In this document: positions 51,901 through 60,201 of the stretch, in pieces
How positions within the stretch are numbered: the first letter of the stretch is position 1
How the letters are laid out: every line of letters begins with the position of its first letter
Source of the DNA: Nectonema munidae
Taxonomy: Eukaryota > Nematomorpha > Nectonematoida > Nectonematidae
DNA: 64,000 nt
Assembly (NCBI GenBank): GCA_030549495.1
Contig: JAUIRK010000913.1
Location: 248,001-312,000 of the forward strand
Reading direction: 5' to 3'
The notes under the pieces: model-generated
Database searches by the model: none
The model's input: the letters and a program-made list of their open reading frames with translations, nothing else
Told to the model about the DNA's origin: nothing
Made by a program: the position numbers and the translations under genes

Positions 51901-54900
51901 TCTCATTATTGATCTGGCTTCAAAGAAAAGTATCCGAATTGCTTTATCGATTAGAATTACAGTAAACATTCGGGTTTAATCTTCACTTTTTTTACTAGAA
52001 TCAAATGACTGAAAACAGTGGTGCGGGTTATCTACCTATACAGAATTTAATCCAAGGAAAAAAGGTGTGTGAACAAAAATAGGCAAAACGCATATAATAA
52101 CCACCCGCATATGGTCTGATCCCCTGAAAACTATTTCTTCCTTTTTATTCTAGTTTATATAAATATTATATATAATTATATTTAACTTTTATTATTAATA
52201 TTCTATTTTTGAAGTTCAATGACTAAAAGCAACCATTTTGTCGATAATGTGAGAAATAAAATTTCTTCAAATTTATTTATTTTTATATGTAATTTAGAGA
52301 AGTAATTTACTTTTGAAAAAAACTTTAACACATTTAAGGATAAGCTGGATAAAGTTTAAATATATAAAGTATAGTCTAATCAAAAATTCTGAAACAAAAT
52401 ATGTTTAAATATAAGAGTGAAATTCATTTTAGTCCGAACAATGATTCTAAAAAATGTATATTTAAATACAAAATTAACAAATATGATATAAACAAATAAG
52501 ATATAACAAATATACTACACAATTTTTAACTGGGCTAAAATTCCTCTTTTCTCACTATTTTAAGATAAAAAGATTTGAATGACAATAAGATTCGATTTAA
52601 AAGTTTAATTCTTGTTGTTAGAGAAGTAAATTTTTTCAAAGTTTTGTAAGTAAGTCAGTAGTTTATTTACAAACAAACGCAATTTAATAATATCACAGAG
52701 GAAAAAAAGTCACATATATATATATGTAGTAAAAATAAATGTAGAAATTTAAAAAAAATGTTCAAGTGGTTAAAAAAAGAAAAATTGTTTGAAGTTTAAA
52801 TATCAAAAACGTTTAGAGGCCGCTTCCTGATAGAACCTGCAACAGAGCTTGACATTAAATCGATGAAAAAAGACCGTAGAAAGTAGAACAATTGGCGAAC
52901 ATTTTTAAAAAAGAAAAGCAAGAATAAAGTATTGTTTTACACAAATAAAGACGGTGCACGTTGTATGTTTTCATATGAGGCAACGAAATTAGATCTAATT
53001 GATTATATAGGTTTTGTAAGTCCGTGTACAAAAGAAAAGGTTAAACCTATATAAATATTTATCAATAATGTGAATATTATTTATTGATTTACGATCAAAG
53101 CAAATTCCTAATACTTGAGATTCGTAAAATGCAAATTAGGTCACAGCGCTTGGCGGACTCATAATGAAACGAACTGCAAAATGTGATGGCATACAAAAAT
53201 TAAGGTATGTTGGGCGGATATAACCCAAGTATTAGCAAATAATTTCTCTCCTTGCAGTACTCTAATGAGTTGCATAAAACATTTGAATCCCGTTCTCTAT
53301 ATAAGGAGCAGGAGCGTGCTAGGACAACTACTCATAATCGGAAAACTCAAATCACACAATCCATGCGTGCACAACTGATATCTAGAACAACTCATATCAG
53401 TTTTAAACTTTTCTATAGGAATACTAGATGATAGAATCTATGAAAAAGAGTTATTGGTACAAGATAAAGTTACACCTATGTAAGAAGCATCTCTGCACTA
53501 CGTCTCCTAATCTCGCGTAACTTTTATTAAAATGAATTTATTTTGCAAATAAATTAAAATTTAGTCAGTTTAGTTTGAAATTTTTAACGGTTTATTAATT
53601 TATATAAATCTTTCGAAATTTCTTCATAAATGATATTATAATAGATTATTATTTTTACATTGTTTTGCAAATTTATAATATATAGTAAAAGAATATTCAA
53701 AGGGCGAAAATGAATATCTTATTCTATGTGAAGCGAATACCAATGAATACGTTTTGCAATTTGTTAATATTGTTTTTATAGTAAAGTTTACCTACGCCTT
53801 ACAAAATCTCCGATGTAGTTACACGGAAACATTTGGTTCCGCGAAACCAAGTTTGGAAAACCCTGGCCTACACTTCGTCAAAAACAAGTACAAGGCAATA
53901 ACCCTTATGTGTATTTGAATGCTTCAACACACTCCTGCTATCGTGACTAGTCAAATGTACAAAGCGTTGATAATGAAACTTCAATGAGTAAAGCGTGTTC
54001 AAGGCAAATAGATTAGCTAGACTTATACTCTATATCAGTGGTTCCCAACCTAGGGGTCCATGAACCCCTAGGGGTCCATGGAAGAATTTCAAGGGGTCCA
54101 TGGAAATTCTACTTCAAACTACTTATGCTGAATCTCCTTTAAATACTTCTATTTTCTAAATCAATATAAATATATATATTTAGAGCTTTTTAAATAAATA
54201 TTTTCTTCCCTTTTTTAAAGTTTCATATTTTCAATGTTTATATATCCTTTTTATTAGTTACAATATTTTTGAAAAATTTATATTTTAATTGGAAAAAAAT
54301 TTTATTCACATTTTATGTCAGGCTTTACGATTTCTCTGATTTCATATGAATAAGCATACGATTTAATCAGATGACTACAATCGTTTTTTGCATAAAAATC
54401 TTTGATTAATTTTGTTGGCTCAAACTATTCAGTTGTAGAGGTCCACAGGTAAAAAAAAGTGACTGAAAAAGGGGGAACGGGATAAAAAAGGTTGGGAACC
54501 ACTGCTCTCTCTCTCTATATATATGCAGATTACACAACTTTTAAGAAAGACTTTTTCTGTCAAGATTAATTTAATTATTATTAGCGATAACTGTTCACAA
54601 ATTGTATCGTTTTGTATTTTATATTTCCCATTCTAATTAGGGCCCTTTAAGAAAAAGAATTTAATCTGGTATGAGTGACCATGTACGAATTATTGCGTTG
54701 AAGTTTTCTGGACATGAGTTAGCCCTAACCAGAAATACATATAACCCACAAACATTTACATAAAATGAACAAATTTACAATCTATAAAAAGATACAAAAT
54801 TTGATATTTTTTCTAAATTTTCATAAGATTAGGGATCCCCAAAGTAAACCTGTTTATTATTCGAGATCAGTGGTTCACAACCTTTTTTACACTGCGGCTT

Positions 54901-56816
54901 TCGTTTAACTTTGAAAACTTTGCAAGACCCATATGGTGAAATATAAAAAGTTTTTTAGTTTAAATACAAAATAATTACAAAAATAATTATAAAAAATCAA
55001 TTATATTACAAAAATATAATAAGTAATTTCAAAATGAAACAAAAAATAGAAACCAATATATATCTGTATTGGCATTATTAGTTTAATTCTAATTTCTTAG
55101 ATTTTAGTTTTATTGTCAAAATTTGGAGAAAATCAAATACTATTTACAGTTATTGAGATTGATCATAATTCTCAAAATAAACAAATATGAGAAAATTTTT
55201 TAATTTTTTATATCATATTTTAGAGCAGAAAAGTAAATTAAACCAATAAAGAGGAATATGTGTCATGTAATAATAAATATTTTGTAGCACCCTTCAACTA
55301 GTCTTACGGCACTTCTATATGCCTTGACACAAGGGTTGTGAACCACTGTTCTAGATCCTTAAAAATAGAATTCTGCATCTCCTCCTTTCAAAGCGTGATC
55401 AAAAGGATATAAAAGTGATATAATAGTAAATTATTTACCCTTTGTCAAGATATGGAAGCCTTTTTTGACGTTTGAGAAATTTCCTTTTCCAAGATTTTTT
55501 AAAATTTTATAGTAACCGATTCGCTTTTCCTCATTAAACTCCCTAATCCACTGCCGATTTGTGTTGTTTTGGAAGGTGGTCTTTTGCAGAAGTGTGATCA
55601 ACTTTTCTTGTTTAGACTTTCGAGAAGCTTTCTGCTCTTTGTTTAGAAAGGCACGCGACTTTGTCGTGTAAGGGCTATCGTCGTTTTTGGAAAGAGAAAC
55701 GCACAGTAAATTGTCGTAGGTGAAATTTCGAGATACGATGGAGACACGCTTGGAGTGCGACTTGGTCATGTCTTCGTTTGAGTCGGAGCGCTTTTTCAAT
55801 GTATTCTCCAAATGATTGCCCATTTGCATCCCTTCCACTTCTTTAATCGGCCTCAACATATTTTTCTGCTTTAGCCACGAAGCTCCGTGTCCTTTACCCA
55901 TTCCCTTTTGGTGAATGTTAGCTGTCCTTTTACCGATTTCCTCATTTTCTCTCAAACAATTTTCCAAAATTTCCTTCATTTGAAAGGATAAATTGTTCAT
56001 GATTTCAAAGCTTTCGTAATAATTTGATTGATCAACTTCACTATCTATCACTGTGAGTGAGGTATTTACATCTTTCGCTTTGTGAAATTTATCTTGGAAA
56101 GTGATAACACTTGGAGGTGTTGAAAATCTTCGCGAAGGTTTATTTTCATCAATTGCATCATTGCAGAGAGCTAAATTGAAGAGTGTAGCTTTACTGTCCA
56201 ACAAGTTGGAAAACTTTTTACTCTTCCTCGACTTGTAGTTTATTTGAGGAAAGTCATTTTCACAATTCAACTCTTTTAACTCGTCACTCGTCTCCTTTGA
56301 AACATGAAGCCTGCACTTGTTAACCTTTATAACTGCAGGAGTCATTTGAGATAAACTATTCTTTCCAATATTTTTACCCTTCCTTTCCAAAATTTTTGGT
56401 GAACTTTCTAGATTTCTGAAACTATTCAGCATTGATGTGTTCATTTCTGTCGAACAACTCATGTCAATACTGCTTTGCATTGCTTTCTGTTTCACGTTTT
56501 CTGCGAAATTTGGCTTGGTTGATTTGTAGATGCTACTTTCATCTGACAAAATCGTCTTTGTACTTCCCAACGCATAAGAAGAAGCATTTTCACTTATATC
56601 GAAAACATCATCACTTTTTTCGCTAAAAGGCGATGTTCGATGAGGGTCGAATTGAATGTCGCTATTCGTATTCATAGATTCGAGTTGGCATAAATTTTGC
56701 ATGATTTCTCCAAATTGCGAAGAGTTTATCGAAAGTGAACTCTTGTACTCGCTAGAAAACGAAAAACTAATGGAGGGTTCAAGCATCTTGGCAGGTTTTA
56801 GCTTTTTACTAGGCAT
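24726..56816 (-). CDS. NIM1K-like: NIM1-like serine/threonine kinase (AMPK-related), five exons
   Basis: Gene-level entry. Exons (minus strand): 56816-55439, 39572-39304, 31991-31764, 25496-25351, 24981-24726. Splice phases 1, 0, 0 and 2 match at every junction, and the sum is 759 codons including TGA. Seen: a glycine loop GKGNFSNV (about residues 440-447), VAIK lysine (about 465), HRDIKAEN (about 556-563), DFG (576-578), an activation loop [14 protein letters not shown] and a VDVWALG helix. The C-terminal tail contains LEEIGIT and [13 protein letters not shown], close to what I recall of vertebrate NIM1K. Known for the family: a cytosolic AMPK-related kinase; the threonine before CGSPPY (here about T590) is the LKB1 site. 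Odd: about 430 residues precede the kinase domain, whereas human NIM1K is about 436 residues in total; the protein also stops soon after the conserved tail. Introns total about 30 kb and carry most transposons of the window. Confidence 0.9.
25351..25496 (-). CDS. NIM1K-like: NIM1-like kinase exon 4: C-lobe
   Basis: Acceptor TTTTTAG|GTT, donor AAACG|GTAAAA. It reads [20 protein letters not shown], then a stretch with DYTIPQEMS and [13 protein letters not shown], the expected continuation of LLYFI from exon 3. It ends in phase 2; the Arg codon is completed by the first G of exon 5. Confidence 0.9.
25746..26220. repeat. Tandem duplication, period about 293 bp
   Basis: 25746-25945 is repeated at 26040-26220. 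Shared blocks include GTCAGTATAATGTTTTTCTA, AAAATGTCGATCGAATGTAC and GCATTCGTTATATTTATACC. Differences are few, with a small deletion in the second copy. A GC-richer stretch (26220-26400, containing AACACGCTTGTTATTG) follows and leads into the LINE. Confidence 0.8.
26640..28220 (+). mobile_element. Non-LTR retrotransposon (LINE) relic, reverse transcriptase part
   Basis: Plus-strand traces, in order: a linker ([20 protein letters not shown], about 26645); the RT core FPKCLK...LPVHKRGD, then [18 protein letters not shown] and QFGFTKG (27005-27200); GVPQ-like GKSGVPQ remnants and [10 protein letters not shown] (27310-27410); a position equal to the FADD box where Phe-Asp-Asp-Asp is read (about 27411); and a C-terminal block near 27800-27900 resembling the KAIRII...HTSPIFK region of Jockey/CR1-like LINEs. 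Many frame changes and stops; the endonuclease and 3' tail are not clear. A dead 5'- and 3'-truncated copy in NIM1 intron 3. Confidence 0.72.
28290..28640. repeat. Short tandem A-rich repeat with an inverted partner
   Basis: Units of about 17-20 bp based on AAAAAAGACAATTTAGAATT run from about 28440 to 28630. The complementary form (TTCTAAATTCTCTTTTTTC, GAAATTGTCTTTTTTATG) fills 28300-28400, so the block can fold into a long imperfect hairpin. Confidence 0.75.
29010..30700 (-). mobile_element. Broken transposon-type gene, unplaced (hAT-like?) family
   Basis: Minus-strand traces form one long protein in several frames. First come [20 protein letters not shown] and [14 protein letters not shown] (about 30450-30280), then an acidic and Ser-rich part, [27 protein letters not shown] (about 29930), [20 protein letters not shown], and [14 protein letters not shown] (about 29660). 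After that follow [40 protein letters not shown], and [20 protein letters not shown] ending near 29010. The order Asp-containing strand, GCQHH, then RWN resembles the RNase-H-like core of hAT transposases. I recall similar uncharacterised invertebrate proteins but cannot name the superfamily. There are at least three breaks; the ends are not resolved. Confidence 0.6.
30701..31763. other. NIM1-like intron 3, AT-rich, nothing further seen
   Basis: No gene, RNA or clear repeat. Long poly-T/poly-A runs only. Confidence 0.35.
31764..31991 (-). CDS. NIM1K-like: NIM1-like kinase exon 3: catalytic and activation loops
   Basis: Acceptor TTTGTTAG|CAT, donor ATC|GTAAGT, 76 codons, phase 0 on both sides. 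It contains [21 protein letters not shown], the activation loop [17 protein letters not shown] and [14 protein letters not shown]. All residues needed for activity are present. The end of a pogo/Tigger-like transposon lies about 30 bp upstream of its acceptor. Confidence 0.93.
32019..32105. mobile_element. Terminus of a pogo/Tigger-like element
   Basis: CACAGTAAACTCCGTCTAAG, then TCGAATCGCTCGGCACCAGA and ACTTCGACTTACACGAAG, has the look of Tigger-type inverted ends (CAGT, then CTCG..TTAA-like, then a GGCACC block). It ends just short of the 3' splice site of NIM1 exon 3. The opposite end has not been located. Confidence 0.4.
32106..33980. other. NIM1-like intron 2, AT-rich, nothing supported
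   Basis: No coding trace. A possible hAT-like end near 33940 (AACAGGTTAAGAATCCCTTA) may belong to the relic that follows. Confidence 0.35.
33985..34500 (-). pseudogene. hAT (ZBED-type) transposase fragment, C-terminal part
   Basis: Minus-strand frames read [59 protein letters not shown], then a shifted frame [20 protein letters not shown] and [16 protein letters not shown]. This is the hAT dimerisation end (normally EQGFS..x-KSKxRxRL-x-LEDDLR-x-ALS-x-x-x-PDI). At least two breaks and a small loss between the two parts. It differs from the hAT copy at 41-43.5 kb. Upstream domains are not recognisable. Confidence 0.75.
34530..36090. other. AT-rich intron sequence with simple repeats
   Basis: Contains an (AAT)n run at about 34880-34905. 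No coding trace. Confidence 0.35.
36490..37640. repeat. Satellite array, about eight 145-bp units
   Basis: The recurrent core (ATATATGTTTTTATACCAAAT, then TCATTTCTGGACTCA, ATTTAGGA and AAAATACCTATA) recurs at about 36508, 36652, 36806, 36946, 37096, 37205, 37350 and 37505. Units are 70-90 % alike by eye. Divergence rises toward the right. A lone related unit lies at about 40185-40255. Confidence 0.82.
38530..39050. repeat. Satellite array, about four 130-150-bp units
   Basis: Units share TTTTTGACAGGTTTGATTGA, AAAAAATGGACATCACCACT and ACTTGAAAATGGGTATATG, then TGTAAAAAACTTTTTATAA. Starts are near 38545, 38676, 38803 and 38953. One unit of the same type is present in copy A at 21290-21410. Confidence 0.8.
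39304..39572 (-). CDS. NIM1K-like: NIM1-like kinase exon 2: N-lobe with VAIK lysine and helix C
   Basis: The acceptor is TATTTCAG|AG, and the split codon with exon 1 gives Glu ([11 protein letters not shown]). Visible are VAIKIL, helix-[21 protein letters not shown], and the hinge [11 protein letters not shown]. The exon ends in phase 0 with QHM|GTAAAA. Length is 269 bp, consistent with the phases. Intron 2 downstream (39303-31992) holds the satellite-bearing element. Confidence 0.9.
39948..40081. mobile_element. Small TTAA-flanked MITE (about 134 bp)
   Basis: TTAA at 39944-39947 and at 40082-40085 bracket inverted ends TTCCCGTTAACGCCC and GGTCGTTAACGGG. Inside lies a perfect 16-bp palindrome, GTCGACTATAGTCGAC (39969-39984). 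TTAA flanks and CCC-type ends fit a piggyBac-derived MITE. Confidence 0.6.
41300..41600. repeat. AT-only tandem repeat in the hAT leader
   Basis: Nearly pure A/T with repeated TTAATTTTTAAAAATTTTTT and TAATTAATTTTAATTATATT blocks in a longer period of about 120 bp. It lies between the hAT end and its transposase. Confidence 0.75.
41640..43380 (+). pseudogene. hAT/ZBED-type transposase, broken
   Basis: In order: a BED-finger region ([18 protein letters not shown] at about 41650; CVICYK-like and KLHLEKC-like residues in changed frames), [27 protein letters not shown] (41790-42095), [20 protein letters not shown] with the first catalytic Asp (42140), [20 protein letters not shown] (42340), [10 protein letters not shown] (42430), and the dimerisation domain [20 protein letters not shown]...[17 protein letters not shown] (43210-43340). 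It resembles ZBED5/SCAND3-like hAT proteins. One in-frame TAG near 42274 and at least three frame changes; the central 42280-42867 part is intact for 195 codons. Confidence 0.85.
43555..44815 (+). pseudogene. piggyBac transposase remnant (interrupted)
   Basis: Acidic N-terminus ([20 protein letters not shown]), then, after frame changes, the core with [60 protein letters not shown], and [16 protein letters not shown], stopping at 44383. Further traces reach [17 protein letters not shown] (44760). The remaining C-terminus is displaced beyond the second insertion (47320-47665). At least four breaks. Confidence 0.82.
45350..45637 (+). pseudogene. CYICG zinc-finger N-terminal part of the second insertion
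   Basis: Starts MPREC and carries CYICG...CCVKC pairs likely to bind zinc, with [19 protein letters not shown] between. It ends at a stop soon after PKDHLTDCF. The conserved arrangement CxxC-(36-40)-CCxxC suggests DNA binding. Confidence 0.7.
45999..47051 (+). pseudogene. Catalytic-region remnant of the CYICG-family transposon
   Basis: An open stretch of 206 codons (45999-46619) is followed after short breaks by 46689-46907 and a last piece ending at 47051. Conserved patches: [100 protein letters not shown]-rich and His-rich patches suggest a DDE/RNase-H-like core, but the catalytic residues are not assigned. Confidence 0.65.
47836..49490. other. AT-rich intron 1 sequence, nothing supported
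   Basis: No gene, RNA or clear mobile element was recognised. Confidence 0.35.
49494..49745. repeat. Minisatellite, about 28-bp unit, about nine copies
   Basis: The unit CCTGTATACTACGATGGTTC followed by ATCTCCAA recurs with variants (CTGGTATACTACGAGGG, CCCGTATTACGATGG). Pairs of units alternate, so a higher-order period of about 55 bp is visible. GC content is well above the surroundings. Its frames are open by chance, because the period gives peptide repeats such as SPTCILR. Confidence 0.88.
49746..50115. repeat. Direct duplication of about 175 bp
   Basis: 49755-49920 and 49935-50102 share TAGATGTAAGATTTGATATA, TTAAATAATATATTTGTCAA, and AATCAAAGAATCGAAAAATA, with a few indels. It directly follows the minisatellite. 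Confidence 0.82.
50230..51743 (+). mobile_element. Second piggyBac-type relic, right end present
   Basis: Plus-strand traces: [12 protein letters not shown] (about 50318), [20 protein letters not shown] (50462, first catalytic Asp), [40 protein letters not shown] (51000, third Asp region), [17 protein letters not shown], then the Cys-rich end [20 protein letters not shown] (about 51361-51420). The right terminus CCATGCGAGGG stops at 51743 before TTAA. About three or four breaks. No left terminus was found, so the copy may be 5'-truncated. Differs from the 40.5-47.8 kb family. Confidence 0.82.
50463..51438 (+). pseudogene. piggyBac transposase remnant (second family)
   Basis: DDD-type transposase fragment. 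The two long pieces (50481-50822 and 50824-51126) lie in different frames; a third piece (51208-51438) carries the zinc-binding C-terminus. The second catalytic Asp region (about LGWD/VAYN-like) is not clearly seen. Confidence 0.78.
51748..54027. other. Intron 1 stretch with an orphan coding trace and a hAT-type end
   Basis: Mostly AT-rich with a (TA)n run at about 52713. An orphan coding trace is listed separately. At 53838-53865 TTCCGCGAAACCAAGTTTGG followed by AAAACCCTG looks like a hAT right end (complement CAGGGTTTTCC); no left partner was found. Confidence 0.35.
52795..53053 (+). pseudogene. Orphan ORF remnant, unidentified
   Basis: One frame, interrupted once, reads [20 protein letters not shown], then [51 protein letters not shown]. 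Composition and the lack of AT-codon bias suggest former coding DNA. No family is recognised; it may come from a mobile element. Confidence 0.4.
54036..54504. mobile_element. hAT-type MITE, 469 bp
   Basis: Inverted ends CAGTGGTTCCCAACCTAGGG and the complement of CAGTGGTTCCCAACCTTTTT. The 8-bp left flank CTCTATAT is found on the right as a CT-expanded version (CTCTCTCT...CTATAT). Near the left end GGGGTCCATGGAA-type blocks repeat three times. Non-coding; mobilised by a hAT transposase of the Charlie type. Confidence 0.82.
54868..55348. mobile_element. hAT-type MITE, 481 bp
   Basis: Inverted ends CAGTGGTTCACAACCTTTTT and the complement of CAGTGGTTCACAACCCTTGT, with 8-bp flanks TTCGAGAT and TTCTAGAT (one mismatch). 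AT-rich interior, no coding. It sits about 90 bp downstream of the donor of NIM1 exon 1 and is related at its ends to the 54036-54504 copy. Confidence 0.85.
55439..56816 (-). CDS. NIM1K-like: NIM1-like kinase exon 1: long N-terminal extension and start of kinase domain
   Basis: The first ATG of the open frame is at 56816 ([12 protein letters not shown]); the frame is open nine codons further upstream, to a GTG just after a stop, so ATG 56816 is the natural start. Residues 1 to about 430 are rich in Ser, Asn, Lys and Glu, lack any recognised domain and look disordered. The last 30 residues are the start of the kinase domain ([19 protein letters not shown]). The exon ends in phase 1 at a G|GTAAAT donor. 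An upstream non-coding exon cannot be excluded. Confidence 0.88.
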
Positions 56817-58830
56817 TATATAGAAGTGCTGTCTATATTTCACTTAATTAGCGTTTGAAATGTATTCCCATTTTCTGAAAAAAGGAAAGCTTGCATTTGT
56901 CATTGATACGATTTTTTTCAAGTTTTAATTATTTTTCTTCGCAAAACATGTGCACACAGGTAACATAAATCGAAATTTTCAAGAACAAGTTTTTAGTTGA
57001 AGTTATTTTTGGGATTCCATTCAGAAATAATATTTACTTGATTAGCTAAAATAATTCAAATGTGAAAGTTTGATTAAAATGCAAAAAATATTTAGAAAAC
57101 TATAAAACTAGACAAGGCATTATGTATTGAATAAGGAACTAGTTTATCAATGTAAAGTATAAATACAGGAATGAATAGTGAGTAAAAATAAATTTCATAG
57201 TATTGAGCGAAAATCCAGTATTTATAAATAAAGAAGCTCTAAAAGTATTTTCTTAATCAGATAAAAATTACAATAATTGTATGAATTAACAAAATAAGTG
57301 CATGAAATAAATAATTACAATCATTTATACTTACAACTTTACTATCTTAAATAAAAATATTTAGACCCTATTTTTTAGTTATTAATTTAATGAAGTCTAA
57401 GCACGCATGAATCTGCAAGACTCTTTATTATTAAAACAATTTAAATTTTTCATATAAATTTTATTCTCTCAAAAAAGGTCCTATTTTTATAAGTTTATCT
57501 GCCTTGATAAGTGGAAAAAGGAGATCAAAAAAGAAAAATATGACAACTTTCATCTCTATGACTCACTAATCTAACGCAGATCAGACATATCCTTTATTGG
57601 TTACAATTACAAATATTAACTATTTTCTATAAGCAATTATTTACTGAACAAATGTTGTTAGCACAACTATAAACATACTATATCTTAAATTTAAAAAAAA
57701 CAAGAAGAACTTTAAGCAGTGGAAGAAATGTGGAGGAAAAGTGGTCATTCCCTAGGTTTGTCAATTTTATGAAAACCCAATAAAACCAAATCCGATTTCA
57801 TTGGATAAAACTTCATCATTTTTTTCCTTTTTTAAAAAAATTTGTAATTTTGTATATTTTGAAAACAGTTTTGGTACTGCGTGGTTTTTCTAATTGGGCT
57901 TTAAGTTTTTACCAGGTCATATAATTTTCCTATATTTTCTCAAAAACCGATTTTAAACAAAAAAACATGCTAAGATTCATTAGTTTTTGAGCTTTTAATG
58001 ATTTTTTATTGTGCTTTGACTTCATTGAATGCTATTTTTAAATTTTTGCAATACTTCAATTGTTAATTGTTTCATCTACACCAATATTTTTTACTTTTTT
58101 TGTTATAAGCATTTTGTATTTTTTCTCTTTTTATTATGGCGTTACTAATAAATGAATATAAAAATATATCGTATACATATCGTATTCTTATATTAGTTAA
58201 CAAATTATTTAGTGCTATTAAATTTTGTATAAAACACCTGTTTGTTTAAATAAAACCCCAAAACTTCGTTTTTCAATCACTACCCCTACCTTTTTGACGA
58301 AATTTTTGGGCTCCTATACGTGAAAATATTTTGTCCAACTCTACTGATTCATAATCCTAGCTACGCCACTTCCTTGAAGATAGTTCCATCTTTTCTCATT
58401 TTACCGATATCTTGAGTAATATGCAAAATATACTTCCAATGAGTATGCCCTTCAATGACCACAATATGAGGAAACAAAAATGAAATAAATATTTTGTTGG
58501 AGTTTTTAAAATAGTATAGGGTTGGGTTAGAGGAGTAGAGATTAATTTTTTTTTATATTAACTTAGTAAGGGTTATCAAAATGTTGATAACAAAATATTT
58601 TTCTTTTACAATTTATAAATCAACATTCTAATGGACTTCCTTACTTCGTTTAACTGCTATTTATCCATAAAATGAGAACATTATATGTTTTCTAAAGAAA
58701 CCTTTTTAACTCGTGAAAATAATTTTAAGTTTAAGAATAGTTAAAAGTCTTTAAATTCGAAAAACTGGTAACACTTAAATTGTGTTTCACTTGTGTGTTT
58801 GCGTTTTCGTTTTATAGTAACTATTATTTT
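56817..58830. other. 5' flank of the NIM1-like gene, AT-rich
   Basis: Should contain its promoter and perhaps a 5' non-coding exon, but no clear element is seen. A hAT-type end (complement AGTGGCGTAGCTAGGATTAT) lies at about 58350-58371. Confidence 0.35.
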
Positions 58831-58837
58831 GTATGAA

Positions 58838-60201
58838 AATTTTGTTCTCAAAAAAATGTATACAAAAAATGTATAAATATTTTTATTTCAAAAATGTAAA
58901 AACATTTAAAGTATCATTTTATTATTTTTTTCACATTGAATTATTATTTTATTATTTATTATTTTTATTATTTTTTTTATTTTTACACATTTATTATTTT
59001 TATACGTTTAGAATAACGGTTAACGTGTTTTGTTTTTTTGCAAATTCAACCTCTGAACAAAAGAATGACAGCCAGACTAAACTTTGAAGAAAGAAAATTT
59101 ATTTTAAAATATTACTGGAAGTGTGAAAATGCAAATGAAGTGCAAAGACAATTTAGGAGGAAATTTCAAAGAGAACCTCCAACACGAGTTACCATCACTC
59201 AGATTAGAGATAAGTTTGGGGCTGATGGAACTGTTCAAAACGTTCACAAACAGCATTCCGAAAGACCTAGAACATCAACGAGCCCTAAACAGGAAGAAAG
59301 AGTACTGGAATGTTTTCAGCGAAGTCCGAAAAAATCACACGCGCTTGTCGTGAGGTTGGAATTTCAAAATCATCTGTCCATCGCATTATGCAACATTATC
59401 ATTGGAAAAGTTATATTCCAAGATTAGTTCATGTTCTTAATGACGATGATCCAGAGCGAAGAGTACAGTATTGCGAATGGTATTTAGAACAATGTGTAAG
59501 AAATGCTGATTTTTCAACGAAGATTGTGTGGAATGACGAGGCTACTTTCAAATTAAATGGTTCAATTAACCACCATAATTGTATATCAGGGACCTGAAAA
59601 TCCAAATGTTTTTGTCGACCGTCATGTCAATTTTCCGTGAGTTACAGTGTGGTGCCGTTTATCATCAAGAGGATTAATTGGACCGTTCTTTTTTGACACT
59701 ACTGTAAGCGCTCTCATTACTTGAATTTGCTGCAATAATCTGTTATGCCAAGCATTAGAGAAAATTTTGAAGATAAAGAATTTCATTTTCAGCAAGATGG
59801 GGTTGACCACCTCCACATTGCCATTGTGATGTTAGGTCCTTCCTTGATGAACTCTTGCCAAACAGGTAGATTGGACGAAGGGGTTTTGTTGAATATCCTC
59901 CCCGTTCACCAGACCTCCTCCACTAGATTTTTTCTTATGGGATACATAAAAGATCAAACCTGCAACAATCACTGAATTGAAAGAAGCCATTGAACATGAA
60001 TGCGCTCAAATACCTGAAGGAATGTTTCATGATGAGTGTGATTCCATCGCTTGGCGTTGTAAGCAGTGTCTGGATCAGAAAGGGAGTCAGTTTGAGTACA
60101 GGCAGTGAAAAAAAAAATAAAATGATACTTTAAATGTTTTTACATTTTTGAAATAAAATACATTTATACATTTTTTGTATACATTTTTTTGGAACACACT
60201 G
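58838..60201 (+). mobile_element. Tc1/mariner-type transposon with about 90-bp inverted repeats
   Basis: The left arm (58844-58935, GTTCTCAAAAAAATGTATAC, then AAAAATGTATAAATATTTTT and AAACATTTAAAGTATCATTT) is matched by the complement of 60105-60197 with few differences. The outer right end reads CAGTGTGTTCC on the complement. Target TA flanks could not be fixed exactly. It carries one plus-strand transposase gene with several frame changes. It is upstream of the NIM1-like gene and in the opposite orientation. Confidence 0.85.
59065..60108 (+). pseudogene. mariner-like transposase, broken
   Basis: It begins MTARLNFEERKFILKYYWKC with an N-terminal helix-turn-helix region and GTVQNVHKQHSERPRTSTS linker. 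The frame changes near 59330 to [38 protein letters not shown], and [13 protein letters not shown] (first catalytic Asp, about 59533). After another change it reads [24 protein letters not shown] (second Asp, about 59780) and FFLMGYIKDQT, ending CDSIAWRCKQCLDQKGSQFE. About three frame changes and at least one stop. The long TIRs and the HTH type are those of a mariner-like family common in arthropods. Confidence 0.85.

Noticed and set aside
58833-59087. Plus-strand ORF rich in Phe/Tyr before the transposase
   Set aside because: It is the poly-T left inverted repeat of the mariner-like element read as protein.
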